Source: Sphingobium sp. OAS761 (GTDB lineage Bacteria; Pseudomonadota; Alphaproteobacteria; Sphingomonadales; Sphingomonadaceae). From it: a stretch of DNA of 64,000 bases. The translations under genes were made by a program, and so were the position numbers. Under the pieces are notes generated by a model. The model had not been told where the DNA came from, ran no database searches, and was given only the letters and a program-made list of their open reading frames with translations. Below are positions 1 to 8,902 of the stretch, piece by piece. The stretch spans positions 372,001 to 436,000 of the forward strand of contig NZ_JALJVY010000001.1 in assembly GCF_024168485.1 (NCBI RefSeq). Direction: 5' to 3'. How positions within the stretch are numbered: the first letter of the stretch is position 1; every line of letters begins with the position of its first letter.

Positions 1-93
1 GGTTTCGTAGACTTCGCCGACCTCCTCCAGCATCCAGCGGACGATCTGCCCGCGCGACATGGGGTTGGTGTAGAAAACGAGATCGAGGGACAT
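1..93 (-). CDS. glutathione S-transferase, N-terminal fragment (cut by window edge)
   Basis: The minus strand encodes 31 residues beginning MSLDLVFYTNPMSRGQIVRW, the start of the thioredoxin-fold N-terminal domain of a cytosolic glutathione S-transferase. The Asn-Pro-Met-Ser-Arg-Gly segment occupies the place of the glutathione-activating Ser/Cys of bacterial GSTs. An AAGGA ribosome-binding site lies 8 bases before the ATG at 93. The rest of the gene, including the helical C-terminal domain, is beyond position 1, so substrate class cannot be judged. It lies downstream of clpA on the same strand but is separated from it by a terminator, so it is probably a separate transcript. Confidence 0.72.
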   Translation of the reverse strand, partial: MSLDLVFYTNPMSRGQIVRWMLEEVGEVYET

Positions 94-283
94 GGCGGCA
101 TCCTTTCTGAATCAGGTCTGCGCATGGTGCGCCGGGTTGCCGATGGATGCCAGCGTCGGTGTGGGATTCATTTTAGCGCGCGAGAAGCGGGAGGCTGGGG
201 GGCTTTGCGGTCATGGCTGACCGGGTCAGCCCTCTTATCGCTGAGGTTGAGCGCCAGCCCGCAAATCCACGTCGTCTATGGCA

Positions 284-318
284 ACAAAAAAAGGCGACCC
301 GAACGGGCCGCCTTTTTC
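284..318 (-). terminator. rho-independent terminator of clpA
   Basis: On the minus strand GGCGGCCC pairs with GGGTCGCC around a GTTC loop and is followed by seven T residues. It begins about 20 bases after the clpA stop codon. Confidence 0.85.
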
Positions 319-337
319 GATTTGCGTGCGAACGCTC

Positions 338-2671
338 TTACTTCGTTCCGGCTGCCGTCTTCGCCTTGCCGCCCTTCTTGCCCTTCTTGGGCGCGGCGGG
401 AGTGATTTCAAAGGCCAGGGCCCCAACCCCTTCGGCATCTTCCTTCATGCGGACGTGGACCTCGCCGCCATGGACCAGCTTGCCGAACAGCAGTTCCTCG
501 GCCAGCGGCTGCTTGATCTTTTCCTGCATCAGGCGGCCCATCGGACGGGCGCCATAGAGCTTGTCATAGCCCTTGGCGGTGAGCCATTCCTTCGCCTTGT
601 CGTCCAGCGTGATGTGGACGTCGCGATCGGCCAGTTGCAGTTCGAGTTGCAGCACGAACTTGTCGATGACGCGGGCGACGATTTCCGGCGGCAGATAGCC
701 GAAGGGCACGATCGCATCCAGGCGGTTGCGGAATTCGGGGGTGAAGAGCTTCTTCACCGCGTCTTCCTGCACGTCGTCGCGCGACAGTTCGCCAAAACCG
801 ATGCTTTCCTTCGCCATGTCCGACGCACCGGCATTGGTGGTCATGATGAGGATGGTGTTGCGGAAATCGACGGTCTTGCCGTGATGATCGGTCAGGCGGC
901 CATTGTCCATCACCTGAAGCAGGATGTTGAACAGGTCGGGATGCGCCTTCTCGATTTCGTCCAGCAGCAACACGCTGTGCGGGTTCTGATCGACCGCGTC
1001 GGTCAGCAGGCCGCCCTGATCATAGCCGACATATCCCGGAGGCGCGCCGATCAGCCGGCTGACCGAATGGCGTTCCATATATTCCGACATGTCGAACCGC
1101 TGGAGCGGGATGCCGAGCAGCGTCGCGAGCTGGCGCGCCACCTCCGTCTTGCCGACGCCGGTGGGGCCGGAGAAGAGATAGTTGCCGATCGGCTTGTCGG
1201 GATCGCGCAGGCCCGCGCGCGACAGCTTGATCGCGGAGGACAGCACTTCGATCGCCTTGTCCTGCCCGAACACCACGCGCTTCAAATCCGTGGTCAGGCT
1301 TTCCAGCACGCTCTTGTCGTCGGACGACACCGTCTTGGGCGGAATGCGCGCCATGGTGGCGATCACCGCCTCGATCTCCTTGGGGGTGATCGTCTTTTTC
1401 CGCTTCGAAGGTACGACCAGCATCTGCATCGCGCCGACCTCGTCGATCACGTCGATCGCCTTGTCGGGCAGCTTGCGGTCGTTGATGTAGCGCGCCGAAA
1501 GCTCCACGGCCGCCTTGATCGCGTCCGGTGTATATTTGACGTGGTGATGCTCCTCGAACGCCGAACGCAGGCCCGCGAGGATCTTGATCGTGTCCTCGAT
1601 CGTCGGTTCGTTGACGTCGATTTTCTGGAACCGGCGCAGCAGGGCGCGGTCCTTTTCGAAATGGTTGCGGAATTCCTTGTAGGTGGTCGAGCCGATGCAG
1701 CGGATCGTGCCGCCCGACAAAGCAGGTTTCAGCAGGTTCGATGCATCCATCGCGCCGCCGCTGGTCGCGCCCGCGCCGATCACCGTGTGGATTTCATCGA
1801 TGAACAGCACCGCATGCGGCATCTTTTCCAGTTCGGTGACGACCGCCTTCAGCCGTTCCTCGAAATCGCCGCGATACCGGGTTCCGGCCAGCAGCGCGCC
1901 CATGTCGAGCGAATAGATGACCGCTTCCTTCAGCACGTCGGGCACGTCGCCCTCGACGATCTTGCGGGCCAGCCCTTCGGCGATCGCGGTCTTGCCGACG
2001 CCCGGATCGCCGACATAGAGCGGGTTGTTCTTTGACCGGCGGCAAAGAATCTGGATGGTGCGATCCACCTCCGCGGTGCGGCCGATCAGCGGATCGACCT
2101 TGCCGCGACCGGCCTTCTCGTTGAGGTTGACGGTGAACTGTTCGAGGGCACTGTCCTTCTTGGCCTTCCCGTCCTGCACCTTCTTTTCCTCCTCGGCGGC
2201 GCCCTTTGCTTCCTGACGCTCGGGCTGGGGCGTGCCCTTGCCGACGCCGTGGCTGATATAGCTGACGGCATCGAGACGGCTCATGTCCTGCTGTTGCAGG
2301 AAGTAGACGGCATAGGATTCCCGCTCGGAAAAGAGCGCGACCAGAACATTGGCGCCCGTCACCTCATCCTTGCCGGACGACTGGACGTGCAGGATTGCGC
2401 GCTGAACCACGCGCTGGAAACCGCTGGTGGGGGAGGGATCGGACGAGCCCTCGACCTTAAGGCTGTCGAGCTCGGCGTCGAGATAATGGGTCACGGCATC
2501 GCCCAGCTCGCCCAGGTCCACGCCGCAGGCCTGCATCACCTTCGACGCATGTTCATCGTCGATCAGGGCGAGCAGCAGATGTTCCAGCGTCGCATATTCA
2601 TGCCGACGCTCGGACGCGTGGGTCAGGGCATTGTGCAGGGTGGTTTCGAGGGCGGACGCGAAGGATGGCAT
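338..2671 (-). CDS. clpA: ATP-dependent Clp protease ATP-binding subunit ClpA
   Basis: This 777-residue Hsp100 unfoldase feeds substrates, including N-degron proteins, to the ClpP peptidase in the cytoplasm. The order is a Clp N-domain (about 1-145), a charged linker (about 148-175), a first AAA+ module with Walker A GDPGVGKT at 221-228 and Walker B VLFIDE near 288, and a second module with Walker A GPTGVGKT at 502-509. There is no ClpB-type middle coiled coil. The C-terminus carries a Lys/Gly/Ala-rich tail of about 20 residues, a common alphaproteobacterial feature. Length and architecture are normal for ClpA. The adaptor gene clpS, often just upstream of clpA, is not here: the next gene upstream is a DUF1192 protein. 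A strong terminator follows. Confidence 0.96.
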   Translation of the reverse strand: MPSFASALETTLHNALTHASERRHEYATLEHLLLALIDDEHASKVMQACGVDLGELGDAVTHYLDAELDSLKVEGSSDPSPTSGFQRVVQRAILHVQSSGKDEVTGANVLVALFSERESYAVYFLQQQDMSRLDAVSYISHGVGKGTPQPERQEAKGAAEEEKKVQDGKAKKDSALEQFTVNLNEKAGRGKVDPLIGRTAEVDRTIQILCRRSKNNPLYVGDPGVGKTAIAEGLARKIVEGDVPDVLKEAVIYSLDMGALLAGTRYRGDFEERLKAVVTELEKMPHAVLFIDEIHTVIGAGATSGGAMDASNLLKPALSGGTIRCIGSTTYKEFRNHFEKDRALLRRFQKIDVNEPTIEDTIKILAGLRSAFEEHHHVKYTPDAIKAAVELSARYINDRKLPDKAIDVIDEVGAMQMLVVPSKRKKTITPKEIEAVIATMARIPPKTVSSDDKSVLESLTTDLKRVVFGQDKAIEVLSSAIKLSRAGLRDPDKPIGNYLFSGPTGVGKTEVARQLATLLGIPLQRFDMSEYMERHSVSRLIGAPPGYVGYDQGGLLTDAVDQNPHSVLLLDEIEKAHPDLFNILLQVMDNGRLTDHHGKTVDFRNTILIMTTNAGASDMAKESIGFGELSRDDVQEDAVKKLFTPEFRNRLDAIVPFGYLPPEIVARVIDKFVLQLELQLADRDVHITLDDKAKEWLTAKGYDKLYGARPMGRLMQEKIKQPLAEELLFGKLVHGGEVHVRMKEDAEGVGALAFEITPAAPKKGKKGGKAKTAAGTK

Positions 2672-2824
2672 GTCTGTTCTACTCCTGGCCCCATGCAGGG
2701 GCGGTATCGAACCTTATGTCGGCATTGCTCGACGCCGGATCAAGCCATCCGGCCCGATCAGCGGAATTGCCAGACTGCCCATGCCCGGAGAGACCCTGAA
2801 GGGTACAGGGGGCGGGGCGCCGGT

Positions 2825-3022
2825 TCATCGCTTGAATAGCGCCTCGGCACTTGCCTTATGGTTAACGGCGCTTTCCATTTTCGATCTGGTGCGCACTATT
2901 TCCGCTTCCAGCGCGGAGATGCGCGCCCCCAGTTCGGCAACGGACAGGGAGGCCAGATCCTGCCGCAGCAGTCTGGCCAGAGGATCGTCTCCCTTACGCG
3001 GCAGATCGTCGTCCATGTCCAT
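2825..3022 (-). CDS. DUF1192 family small protein
   Basis: A 65-residue acidic protein with MDMDDDLPRK at the start, then DPLARLLRQDLASLSVAELG, then a short helical stretch EAEIVRT and a Lys/Ala-rich end. The Asp-rich N-terminus followed by LSVAEL and a single amphipathic helix is the DUF1192 pattern, a family of small soluble alphaproteobacterial proteins of unknown function. Start codons at 3022 and 3016 are both possible. An upstream reading frame to 3163 exists but overlaps the divergent oxidoreductase and lacks family character. It reads toward clpA, 153 bases away, and is divergent from the quinone oxidoreductase, sharing a promoter region of about 100 bases. Confidence 0.75.
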   Translation of the reverse strand: MDMDDDLPRKGDDPLARLLRQDLASLSVAELGARISALEAEIVRTRSKMESAVNHKASAEALFKR

Positions 3023-3126
3023 GCAGGCCAATGTTGACCCTGCGGGCCACTCTGTCAATAAGGGCGCTCGCTTTGCCGCATGATTTTTGTGCGACGCAGC
3101 ATCATACGGCTTTTGGGGAAGCACAT

Positions 3127-4143
3127 ATGGCGGACGCGGACGTGCAGCAATTTGCGGTGCCATCGGATATGACCGCGATCGGTATCGCGGCGCCGGGCGG
3201 CCCCGACATGCTGGTCCCGGAACGGCGGCCGGTGCCGGTGCCGGGCGCCGGCGAAGTGCTGATCCGGGTCGCGGCGGCCGGGGTCAATCGCCCGGACGTC
3301 CTGCAACGCATGGGCAAATATCCGCCGCCGCCCGGCGCCTCGGACATTCCGGGACTGGAAGTTGCCGGCACGGTCGTCGCGGCCGGCGAGGGCGCGGACA
3401 TGATGGTCGGGCAGAAGGTCTGCGCCCTGCTGGCGGGCGGAGGCTATGCCGAATATGCGGTCGCGCCCGCGGGCCAGTGCCTGCCGGTGCCGAACGGCGT
3501 CGACCTGGTGGAGGCGGCGGCACTGCCCGAGACATTGTTCACCGTGTGGACCAACCTGTTCGAACGCGCCTATGTCGTGGCGGGAGACACGGTGCTGGTG
3601 CATGGCGGCACCAGCGGCATCGGTACGATGGCGATCACCCTGTGCCGGCTGTTCGACATCCGCATCGTCGTAACCTGCGGCAGCGACGGGAAATGCGCGC
3701 AGGCGCGGGAATGGGGCGCCGATCACGCGATCAATTACCGGACCGGGGATTATGTCGCGGCGGTGAAGGAGATCACCGGCGGAAAGGGTGTGCAGGCCGT
3801 GCTGGACATGGTCGGCGGCGACTATGTGCCGCGCAACCTGGAATGCCTGGCCGAGGACGGACGGCATGTGTCGATCGCGGTACTGGGCGGGGCGAAGGCG
3901 AGCATCTTCATTCCGGCGATCATGAGCAAGCGGCTGACCATCACGGGATCGACGCTGCGGGCGCGATCGGTGGGCTTCAAGAGCCTGGTCGCGGATGAGC
4001 TGATGCGCAACGTCTGGTCCTTCGTGGAAGAGGGCCGTCTGCGCCCGGCGATGGACCGGCGCTTCGCGCTGACGGACGCGGCGAAGGCGCATGCGCGGAT
4101 GGACGCGGGCGAGCATTGCGGGAAGATCGTGCTGGTGGCGTAA
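3127..4143 (+). CDS. NAD(P)H-quinone oxidoreductase, zinc-independent MDR family (PIG3-like)
   Basis: A 338-residue medium-chain dehydrogenase/reductase of the quinone oxidoreductase branch (PIG3/TP53I3-like). It should reduce quinones or related carbonyl substrates with NADPH in the cytosol. The N-terminal GroES-like domain contains AAGVNRPDVLQRMGKYPPPP and the GLEVAGTV segment. The Rossmann domain carries the cofactor loop VHGGTSGIGTMAI. Zinc-ligand cysteines of alcohol dehydrogenases are absent, as expected for this branch. The chosen ATG at 3127 is preceded by GGGGAAG; an upstream in-frame ATG at 3031 would overlap the promoter of the divergent DUF1192 gene. The physiological substrate cannot be told from sequence. 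Confidence 0.88.
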   Translation: MADADVQQFAVPSDMTAIGIAAPGGPDMLVPERRPVPVPGAGEVLIRVAAAGVNRPDVLQRMGKYPPPPGASDIPGLEVAGTVVAAGEGADMMVGQKVCALLAGGGYAEYAVAPAGQCLPVPNGVDLVEAAALPETLFTVWTNLFERAYVVAGDTVLVHGGTSGIGTMAITLCRLFDIRIVVTCGSDGKCAQAREWGADHAINYRTGDYVAAVKEITGGKGVQAVLDMVGGDYVPRNLECLAEDGRHVSIAVLGGAKASIFIPAIMSKRLTITGSTLRARSVGFKSLVADELMRNVWSFVEEGRLRPAMDRRFALTDAAKAHARMDAGEHCGKIVLVA

Positions 4144-4276
4144 GGGCGCGCTGACCGGCATCGGCGATGATCCGGTGCGGATGAAACCGTAGCATTTCCG
4201 TCATATTCTCTGCGGAACTGTAACATAGTGGCGCTAAGGATTCGGTCCCGAGGACAGAGGTTTTCGGGGACCCATC

Positions 4277-5149
4277 ATGAACGCCATCACGCGCCTGCCC
4301 TTCCTGAGCGACCTGGAAGAGGGCGTTGAAGATACGCTCCAGACGCCCGAGCGGGAAGGGCAGCGGCGCCGCTATCGCACCATCTGGATTTCGGACATTC
4401 ACCTTGGCACGCGCGGCTGCAATGCGGCGATGCTGATCGACTTTCTGGACAATGTGGACAGCGAAACCATCTATCTGGTCGGTGACATCATCGACGGATG
4501 GCGCCTGAAAAAGCGCTTCTACTGGCCGCAGGCGCATAATGACGTGGTGTGGCGCATCATGAAGCGCGCCAAGCGCGGCACGCGCGTCGTCTATATTCCC
4601 GGCAACCATGACGAGATGTTCCGGCAGTTCACCGGCATGAGCTTTGGCGGGGTGGAAATCCGGCGCAAGGCGATCCACCAGACGGCCGACGGCCGCAAGC
4701 TGCTGGTGCTGCATGGCGACGAGTTCGACACGATCATGCTGGCGCATCGCTGGCTCGCCTTTGTAGGGGACGCGGCCTACACGACGCTGATGCGGCTGAA
4801 TGTGGTCGTGAACGCGGTGCGGCAGCGCATGGGGCTGCCCTATTGGTCGCTTTCCAAGATGGCCAAGCACAAGGTCAAGAATGCCGTGTCCTTCATCTCC
4901 CGCTTCGAGGAAGTGGTGGCGCATGAGGCCGGGGCGCGCGGCGTCGACGGCGTGGTGTGCGGCCACATCCACAATGCCGAGATGCGCCGGATCGAGGGCG
5001 TCGATTATTATAATGACGGCGACTGGGTGGAAGGCTGCACCGCGCTGGTCGAACATTGCGACGGGCGGATGGAGGTGCTGCATTGGGCCGATGAAATCGC
5101 CGGGCGGTCGCAGGACGGTCGCGTGGAACAGGCCCGGATCGCGGCGTGA
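4277..5149 (+). CDS. UDP-2,3-diacylglucosamine diphosphatase-like metallophosphoesterase (COG2908)
   Basis: A 290-residue calcineurin-like phosphoesterase. The metal motifs run in order: SDIHLGTRG near residue 40, VGDIIDGWR near 75, PGNHDEM near 111, LHGDEFD near 149 and GHIHNAE near 236. This order and the DGWRLKKRFYWP segment match the COG2908/LpxH-like group that hydrolyses UDP-2,3-diacylglucosamine in lipid A synthesis. Alphaproteobacteria commonly use LpxI for that step, so the in vivo substrate is uncertain; a lipid-linked or phospholipid substrate remains possible. A glycosyltransferase starts 48 bases downstream in the same direction, a pairing that points to envelope glycolipid metabolism. 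Confidence 0.8.
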   Translation: MNAITRLPFLSDLEEGVEDTLQTPEREGQRRRYRTIWISDIHLGTRGCNAAMLIDFLDNVDSETIYLVGDIIDGWRLKKRFYWPQAHNDVVWRIMKRAKRGTRVVYIPGNHDEMFRQFTGMSFGGVEIRRKAIHQTADGRKLLVLHGDEFDTIMLAHRWLAFVGDAAYTTLMRLNVVVNAVRQRMGLPYWSLSKMAKHKVKNAVSFISRFEEVVAHEAGARGVDGVVCGHIHNAEMRRIEGVDYYNDGDWVEGCTALVEHCDGRMEVLHWADEIAGRSQDGRVEQARIAA

Positions 5150-5197
5150 CGCCGGAAGTGGCATCGCCCGGGGCAGTCTTCAGTGGAGCATGACGTG

Positions 5198-6226
5198 ATG
5201 CGCATCGCCATCGTGACCGATGCCTGGAGCCCGCAGGTCAACGGCGTCGTGCGAACCCTGCAGACCATCCAGCGCGAACTGGAGCATATGGGCCATCAAG
5301 TGAAGGTGGTGTCGCCCGATCTCTACGGGTCCATTCCCTGTCCGACCTATCCCGAGATCCGGCTGGCGCTGGTGCGGTCCGCCGTGGTGGGTCAGGAGAT
5401 CGCGGCGTTCCGGCCCGACGCGGTGCATCTGGCGACGGAAGGACCGCTGTGCGTGGCGGCCCGGCGCTGGTGCCTGCGCAGCGGCGTGCCCTTCACGACC
5501 GCCTATCACACCCATTTCCCCGATTATGTGGCGCAGCGCACGGGTCTGCCTGCCGCGTGGTTCTGGCGCTATATACGCTGGTTTCACGGGCCGGCGCAGG
5601 CGGTGCTGGTGTCGACCCGTTCGGTGCGCGAACAATTGCGCGCGCACGGCGTCGCCAATGTGCGGCCCTGGGGCCGGGGCGTGGACCTGGCCGCCTTCAC
5701 GCCCGCCGCCCCGCCGCCCGATCTGTTCGCCGACCTGGCGCGCCCGATCATGCTCTATGTCGGGCGGGTCGCGGTCGAGAAGAATCTGGAGGCGTTCCTC
5801 GCCAGCGATCATCCCGGCACCAAGGTGGTGGTCGGCGACGGGCCGGCGCGCGCTGCGCTGGAACGGGCCTGGCCGCAGGCGCGCTTTCTGGGCGCGATGT
5901 TCGGCACCGGACTGGCGGGCGCCTATGCCGGGGCGGACGTGTTCGTCTTTCCCAGCCGGACCGACACGTTCGGGCTGGTGATGATCGAGGCGCTGGCCTG
6001 CGGCACGCCGGTCGCGGCCTATCCCGTGACCGGCCCGGTCGACATCGTGACGGCCGAAACCGGCGCCCTGTCGGACGATCTGGGGCAGGCGATCGGGCAG
6101 GCGCTGACCCGCGACCGCGCCGCCTGCGCCGCCTATGGGCGCGGCTTCAGCTGGGAACGGAGCGCGCGCGAATTCCTGTCGGGCCTCCACGAAATCGACC
6201 CGGACGTCATCGACAGCGCCGCCTGA
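5198..6226 (+). CDS. glycosyltransferase family 4 (GT-B), alpha-mannosyltransferase-like
   Basis: A 342-residue GT-B glycosyltransferase of the GT4 type. The N-terminal half opens with MRIAIVTDAWSPQVNGVVRT, the donor/acceptor loop typical of glycolipid mannosyl or glucosyl transferases. It contains TAYHTHFPDY, and the C-terminal half has LYVGRVAVEKNLEAF and the nucleotide-sugar motif FPSRTDTFGLVMIEALACGTP with the E-x7-E pattern. It lies in an apparent two-gene operon with the upstream phosphoesterase. ATG 5198 was chosen because GGAG lies 9 bases upstream; a GTG at 5183 is the alternative. By analogy to GDP-mannose-dependent lipid transferases it probably decorates a membrane lipid; the sugar is inferred, not shown. 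Confidence 0.8.
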   Translation: MRIAIVTDAWSPQVNGVVRTLQTIQRELEHMGHQVKVVSPDLYGSIPCPTYPEIRLALVRSAVVGQEIAAFRPDAVHLATEGPLCVAARRWCLRSGVPFTTAYHTHFPDYVAQRTGLPAAWFWRYIRWFHGPAQAVLVSTRSVREQLRAHGVANVRPWGRGVDLAAFTPAAPPPDLFADLARPIMLYVGRVAVEKNLEAFLASDHPGTKVVVGDGPARAALERAWPQARFLGAMFGTGLAGAYAGADVFVFPSRTDTFGLVMIEALACGTPVAAYPVTGPVDIVTAETGALSDDLGQAIGQALTRDRAACAAYGRGFSWERSAREFLSGLHEIDPDVIDSAA

Positions 6227-6275
6227 CGCTTTTCCTTGCCGCCGGGGCCGCGATGGATTATCTCTCCTCCGTCAC

Positions 6276-6308
6276 GGCCGCCCAGATTGGGCGGCCCTTA
6301 TCGTTTTT
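6276..6308 (+). terminator. rho-independent terminator after the glycosyltransferase
   Basis: GGCCGCCC pairs with GGGCGGCC around a 5-base loop and is followed by CTTATCGTTTTT. It ends the phosphoesterase-glycosyltransferase unit and lies before trcR, which argues against any trcR start upstream of it. Confidence 0.75.
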
Positions 6309-6327
6309 ACGTGCCGGAGAAGACCCC

Positions 6328-7026
6328 GTGTCCCAGCCCCTTATGCCCCATGCGACCGCCAGCTGGCTGGTCGACAACAGCGCGCTGAGCTTTGACCAGA
6401 TCGCGGAATTTTGCGGGCTTCACATCCTTGAGGTGCAGGCGATCGCCGACGATACCGCCAGCATCAAATATACCGGTCGCGATCCGGTGCGCGCCCATGA
6501 GATCACCATGGAGGAAATCCACAAGGGCGAGGCGAACCCCGACTACAAGCTCAAGATGCTGAAGGGCCCCGAGCCGGTCCGTCGCACCAAGGGGCCGCGC
6601 TACACCCCGGTCAGCAAGCGGCAGGACAAGCCGGACGGCATCGCCTGGATCCTGCGCAATCATCCCGAAGTGTCGGACGGCGCGATCGGCAAGCTGATCG
6701 GCACGACCCGCACGACCATCGCCGCGATCCGCGACCGCACCCACTGGAACATCTCCAACATCACGCCCAAAGACCCGGTGACGCTGGGCCTGTGTTCGCA
6801 GCGCGAACTGGATGCGCTGGTGGCGCGGGCCGCCAAGAAGGCGGGGATCGAGGCCCCGACCGATTCGCGCCTGGACGGCGACCGCGAGGCGTTGATCGAG
6901 GAACTGCGGCGCGAGCGCGAGGATGCCGTGCGTCGCGCGGAGCAGGCGCTCAAGAGCGAAGGCGACCTGATTTCGGGTGTCGCTACCGTGCTGGATCCGT
7001 TCAGCAGCAACAAGGGCGAGGTGTGA
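6328..7026 (+). CDS. trcR: cell cycle transcriptional regulator TrcR (DUF1013)
   Basis: A 232-residue protein matching the DUF1013/TrcR family of alphaproteobacteria. The N-terminus has LMPHATASWLVDNSALSFDQ and the segment FCGLHILEVQAIADD. A second block, HPEVSDGAIGKLIGTTRTTI, looks like a helix-turn-helix. The C-terminus is a charged helix (EALIEELRREREDAVRRAEQ) that may form a coiled coil. TrcR proteins associate with RNA polymerase and affect cell-cycle transcription in Caulobacter relatives. The start is taken as GTG 6328, with GGAGAAG about 6 bases upstream and the expected sequence MSQPLMP; ATG 6343 is the alternative. Longer frames from 6253 or 5449 would read through the terminator before it. 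Confidence 0.85.
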   Translation: MSQPLMPHATASWLVDNSALSFDQIAEFCGLHILEVQAIADDTASIKYTGRDPVRAHEITMEEIHKGEANPDYKLKMLKGPEPVRRTKGPRYTPVSKRQDKPDGIAWILRNHPEVSDGAIGKLIGTTRTTIAAIRDRTHWNISNITPKDPVTLGLCSQRELDALVARAAKKAGIEAPTDSRLDGDREALIEELRREREDAVRRAEQALKSEGDLISGVATVLDPFSSNKGEV

Positions 7027-7081
7027 TGCCGTAGCGTCGGCGGCGTTCCCCGGGGCGCGCCGCGACGCCGCCGGAATGCAG

Positions 7082-7113
7082 GGCCGTGCGGGCATGTCCG
7101 CGCGGCCTTTTTT
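7082..7113 (+). terminator. rho-independent terminator of trcR
   Basis: A stem formed by GGCCGTGCGG and CCGCGCGGCC with a 6-base loop and one internal mismatch, followed by TTTTTT. It lies 55 bases after the trcR stop. Confidence 0.85.
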
Positions 7114-7162
7114 GCTGCGGTTGACGCTTGCGTAAAGTAGGCGATGGCCATACATTCCAGGC

Positions 7163-8869
7163 ATGGAGAGCATAGAAAAAATCCTGACGGAGCATTACCG
7201 GCACCCTACGCCATGGGCCCAGAGCTTTGCGCCGCTGTCGATGGGACAGATGGTCGCCGACAGCGTCAACGCCCATCCCGACGCCCATATGATCGACTTC
7301 ATGGGCCGCAAGTTCAGCTATGGCGAGACGTTCGACCAGATGCGTCGCATCGCCTGCGGACTTCAGGCGATGGGCGTGCGCAAGGGCGATCGGGTCGGCC
7401 TCTTCCTGCCCAACACGCCCCATTATGTCACGGCCTATTATGGCGCGCTGATGGCCGGGGCGATCGTGGTCAACTTCTCCCCGCTCTATACCGCCGCCGA
7501 ACTGGAGCATCAGGTCGAGGACAGCGGGACGAAGATCCTTTTCACACTGTCGGCAAAGGCGTTGCTGCCCACCGCGCTGGACGTGCTGGAGCATAGTTCG
7601 CTGGAAACCCTGATCGTGGGGACGGTGGCGGAAATGCTGCCGCCGGTGAAATCGCTGCTGTTCCGCTGGTTCAAGGCGGGTGAATCCGCGCCCATCCCCG
7701 ACGACCCCCGCGTGATCCGCTATGACCGGCTGATGGCCAACCGCGGCGAATGCGCCATGGCCGACATCGATCCGGCCAACGACATCGCGTTGCTGCAATA
7801 TACCGGGGGCACCACCGGCACGCCCAAGGGGGCGATGCTGACGCACCAGAACCTGACCGCCAATGCGCGACAGGCGCAGGCGATCGACCCGCGTGCGCAT
7901 GAAGAGGACCGGATCATCGCGGTCCTGCCTTTCTTCCACGTGTTCGCCAATACCTGCACGCTCAACCGGACGGTCATGAACGGCGGCGAGATGGTGATGC
8001 TGCCGCGTTTCGATGCCGCCCAGGTGCTGGCGGCGGTGCAGCGCGTCAAGGCGACGTCGCTGCCCGGCGTCCCGACCATGTATCAGGCGCTGCTGGATCA
8101 TCCCGCGCTCAGGAATGTCGACTTTTCCTCGCTGCGCGCCTGTATTTCCGGGGGCGCGCCGCTGCCGCTGGAACTCAAACAGAAATTCGAGACGGCGACC
8201 GGTGCCAGGCTGATAGAAGGCTATGGTCTGACTGAAACCAGCCCCATCGTCTGTTCCAACCCCTATGAAGGGTTGAACAAGAGCGGGACGGTGGGACAGC
8301 CCGTGCCCGGAACGCGCGTCAGGCTGGTGGACCGGGAGGACCCGACGAGACCGCCGCCCGAGGGCGAGCCGGGCGAATTGCTGTTCGCCGGGCCCCAGAT
8401 CATGAAGGGCTACTGGAACCGGCCGGACGCCGACGCGCAGGTGTTCGTCGGCGATTATGTCCGCACCGGCGACGTCGGCATCATCGACGAGGATGGTTAT
8501 GTGAAGATCGTCGACCGGCTTAAGGACATGATCGCGGTCGGCGGGTTCAAGGTGTTCCCGAGCCAGGTCGAATCCGTGCTCTACCACCATCCCGCGATCA
8601 AGGAGGCGCTGGTGATCGGCGTGCCCGACCGTTATCGGGGCGAACAGCCCAAGGCCTTCGTGACATTGAACGAGGGTGAGACGATCGACGGCGCGGCGTT
8701 GAAGGACTGGCTGAACCCGCAACTGGGCAAGCATGAGCGGGTATGCGAGGTGGAGGTGCGACTTTCCCTGCCCAAGACACTGGTCGGGAAGCTGTCGCGC
8801 AAGGAACTGGTCGCGGAGGAACGGGCCAAGGCGGAAGCCGCGGCGATGGAGGCTGGAACACCGGCCTGA
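7163..8869 (+). CDS. fadD: long-chain fatty acid-CoA ligase
   Basis: A 568-residue member of the ANL adenylating superfamily that activates fatty acids to acyl-CoA via an acyl-adenylate, feeding beta-oxidation or lipid synthesis. The P-loop motif LQYTGGTTGTPKGAML is near residue 212. EGYGLTETSP (A5 motif) lies near 352, GDVGIIDEDGYVKIVDRLKD (A7-A8) near 435, and the catalytic lysine region SLPKTLVGKLSRKEL (A10) near the C-terminus. The N-terminus is that of the bacterial FadD group rather than short-chain ligases. The gene stands alone downstream of the trcR terminator; msrA follows 33 bases later and could be cotranscribed. Confidence 0.9.
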   Translation: MESIEKILTEHYRHPTPWAQSFAPLSMGQMVADSVNAHPDAHMIDFMGRKFSYGETFDQMRRIACGLQAMGVRKGDRVGLFLPNTPHYVTAYYGALMAGAIVVNFSPLYTAAELEHQVEDSGTKILFTLSAKALLPTALDVLEHSSLETLIVGTVAEMLPPVKSLLFRWFKAGESAPIPDDPRVIRYDRLMANRGECAMADIDPANDIALLQYTGGTTGTPKGAMLTHQNLTANARQAQAIDPRAHEEDRIIAVLPFFHVFANTCTLNRTVMNGGEMVMLPRFDAAQVLAAVQRVKATSLPGVPTMYQALLDHPALRNVDFSSLRACISGGAPLPLELKQKFETATGARLIEGYGLTETSPIVCSNPYEGLNKSGTVGQPVPGTRVRLVDREDPTRPPPEGEPGELLFAGPQIMKGYWNRPDADAQVFVGDYVRTGDVGIIDEDGYVKIVDRLKDMIAVGGFKVFPSQVESVLYHHPAIKEALVIGVPDRYRGEQPKAFVTLNEGETIDGAALKDWLNPQLGKHERVCEVEVRLSLPKTLVGKLSRKELVAEERAKAEAAAMEAGTPA

Positions 8870-8902
8870 CACTTCCTATCTCCCCGTTTCAGGACGACAA
8901 GG

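Noticed and set aside
278-2035. 585-residue plus-strand open frame
   Set aside because: It lies wholly opposite clpA, starts within the clpA terminator and has shadow composition.
5449-7026. 525-residue frame spanning the glycosyltransferase and trcR
   Set aside because: The first half is an out-of-frame shadow of the glycosyltransferase and the frame reads through a terminator; only the trcR part is real.
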